A DNA stretch of 64,000 bases, taken from the NCBI GenBank assembly GCA_041390145.1, contig JAWKQM010000005.1, forward strand, positions 124,001 through 188,000, read 5' to 3'. Below the pieces are notes generated by a model, which did not search any database, was not told where the DNA came from, and worked only from the letters and a program-made list of their open reading frames with translations. This document shows positions 63,774-64,000 of the stretch, in pieces (the stretch's first letter is position 1; each line of letters starts with the position of its first letter). Origin of the DNA: Gemmatimonadales bacterium. GTDB lineage: Bacteria > Gemmatimonadota > Gemmatimonadetes > Gemmatimonadales > GWC2-71-9. A program made the position numbers and the translations under genes.

Positions 63774-64000
63774 ATGCGCGCCGCACGCTCGTCATTCGCC
63801 GCTTCGCTTCTGCTCCCTGCCGCCCTCCTGACCACCGCGGCATGCTCCAAGGGCATGTCGGGCACGACAACCGAATCAATGGTCGCCACACCGACCGGTG
63901 GCTATGCCGTGGAAACATTCACTACCACGGCGACGGTGACCTCGATCGCCAAGTCGAACCAGAAAGTCACGCTGCAGACGGCGGACGGGAAGAAGACCAC
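63774..64000 (+). CDS. Lipoprotein, truncated by window end
   Basis: 75 codons seen. GGAGG lies 7 bases before the ATG. A signal of the lipoprotein type (LLLPAALLTTAAC, lipobox TAAC at about 21-24) precedes a Ser/Thr-rich mature part (VATPTGGYAVETFTTTATV). No family can be named from this fragment. Confidence 0.7.
   Translation, partial: MRAARSSFAASLLLPAALLTTAACSKGMSGTTTESMVATPTGGYAVETFTTTATVTSIAKSNQKVTLQTADGKKT

Overview
The window is high-GC bacterial DNA. A broken MacB/FtsX-type permease of the 'orphan permease' class behind a PadR regulator, many small lipoproteins and outer-membrane proteins, and the gene order of the core region suggest a Gemmatimonadota or related soil lineage. That placement is inference; no marker phylogeny could be run.

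Positions 1 to about 15567 form a mobile region. Its right edge is a displaced 3' half of a tRNA-Leu(UAA) gene (15514-15567), the usual footprint of integration into a tRNA gene. The intact tRNA and left edge lie outside the window. Two modules are visible. The left one (1-7167) is casposon-like: a family B DNA polymerase with all exonuclease and polymerase motifs (running off the left edge), a zinc-ribbon HNH-like protein, an HTH protein, a nucleoside-deoxyribosyltransferase-fold protein, a small HTH protein, and, divergently, an HTH regulator overlapping a solo Cas1. No CRISPR repeats, cas2 or effector genes are present. Cas1 and the polymerase end in the same kind of HTH domain. The right module (about 8931-15567) resembles a P4-like satellite or integrative element: tyrosine integrase, a hairpin- and CTAGGCC-rich noncoding stretch, an AEP primase-SF3 helicase, an HTH protein, and a solo PD-(D/E)XK nuclease-like gene next to the attachment site. 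A lipoprotein and an outer-membrane protein of lower GC lie between the modules.

From 15.7 kb the DNA is ordinary chromosome. 15.7-24.5 kb holds a membrane protein, a PadR/permease pair, DoxX, a pilin pair, a response regulator, aroA-cmk and two envelope proteins. 24.6-32.7 kb carries rpsA and an acyl-CoA carboxylase set (carboxyltransferase, biotin carboxylase, biotin carrier) with an RNA uracil methyltransferase inserted. 32.7-41.2 kb is the classic rplM-rpsI / rpsB-tsf-pyrH-frr-uppS-cdsA-dxr-rseP / rpsO series. 41.2-52 kb has pnp, an M16 protease, alanine dehydrogenase, dut and the rod-shape operon mreBCD-mrdA-rodA. 52-64 kb has accD, folC, hisS, proS, lysA, guaA, a PtsN-like gene, dus, larB, a diguanylate cyclase and a truncated lipoprotein gene.

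Several core genes (ald, mreC, the permease) carry single-base indels, some in C/G runs. These look like residual assembly errors as much as true mutations.
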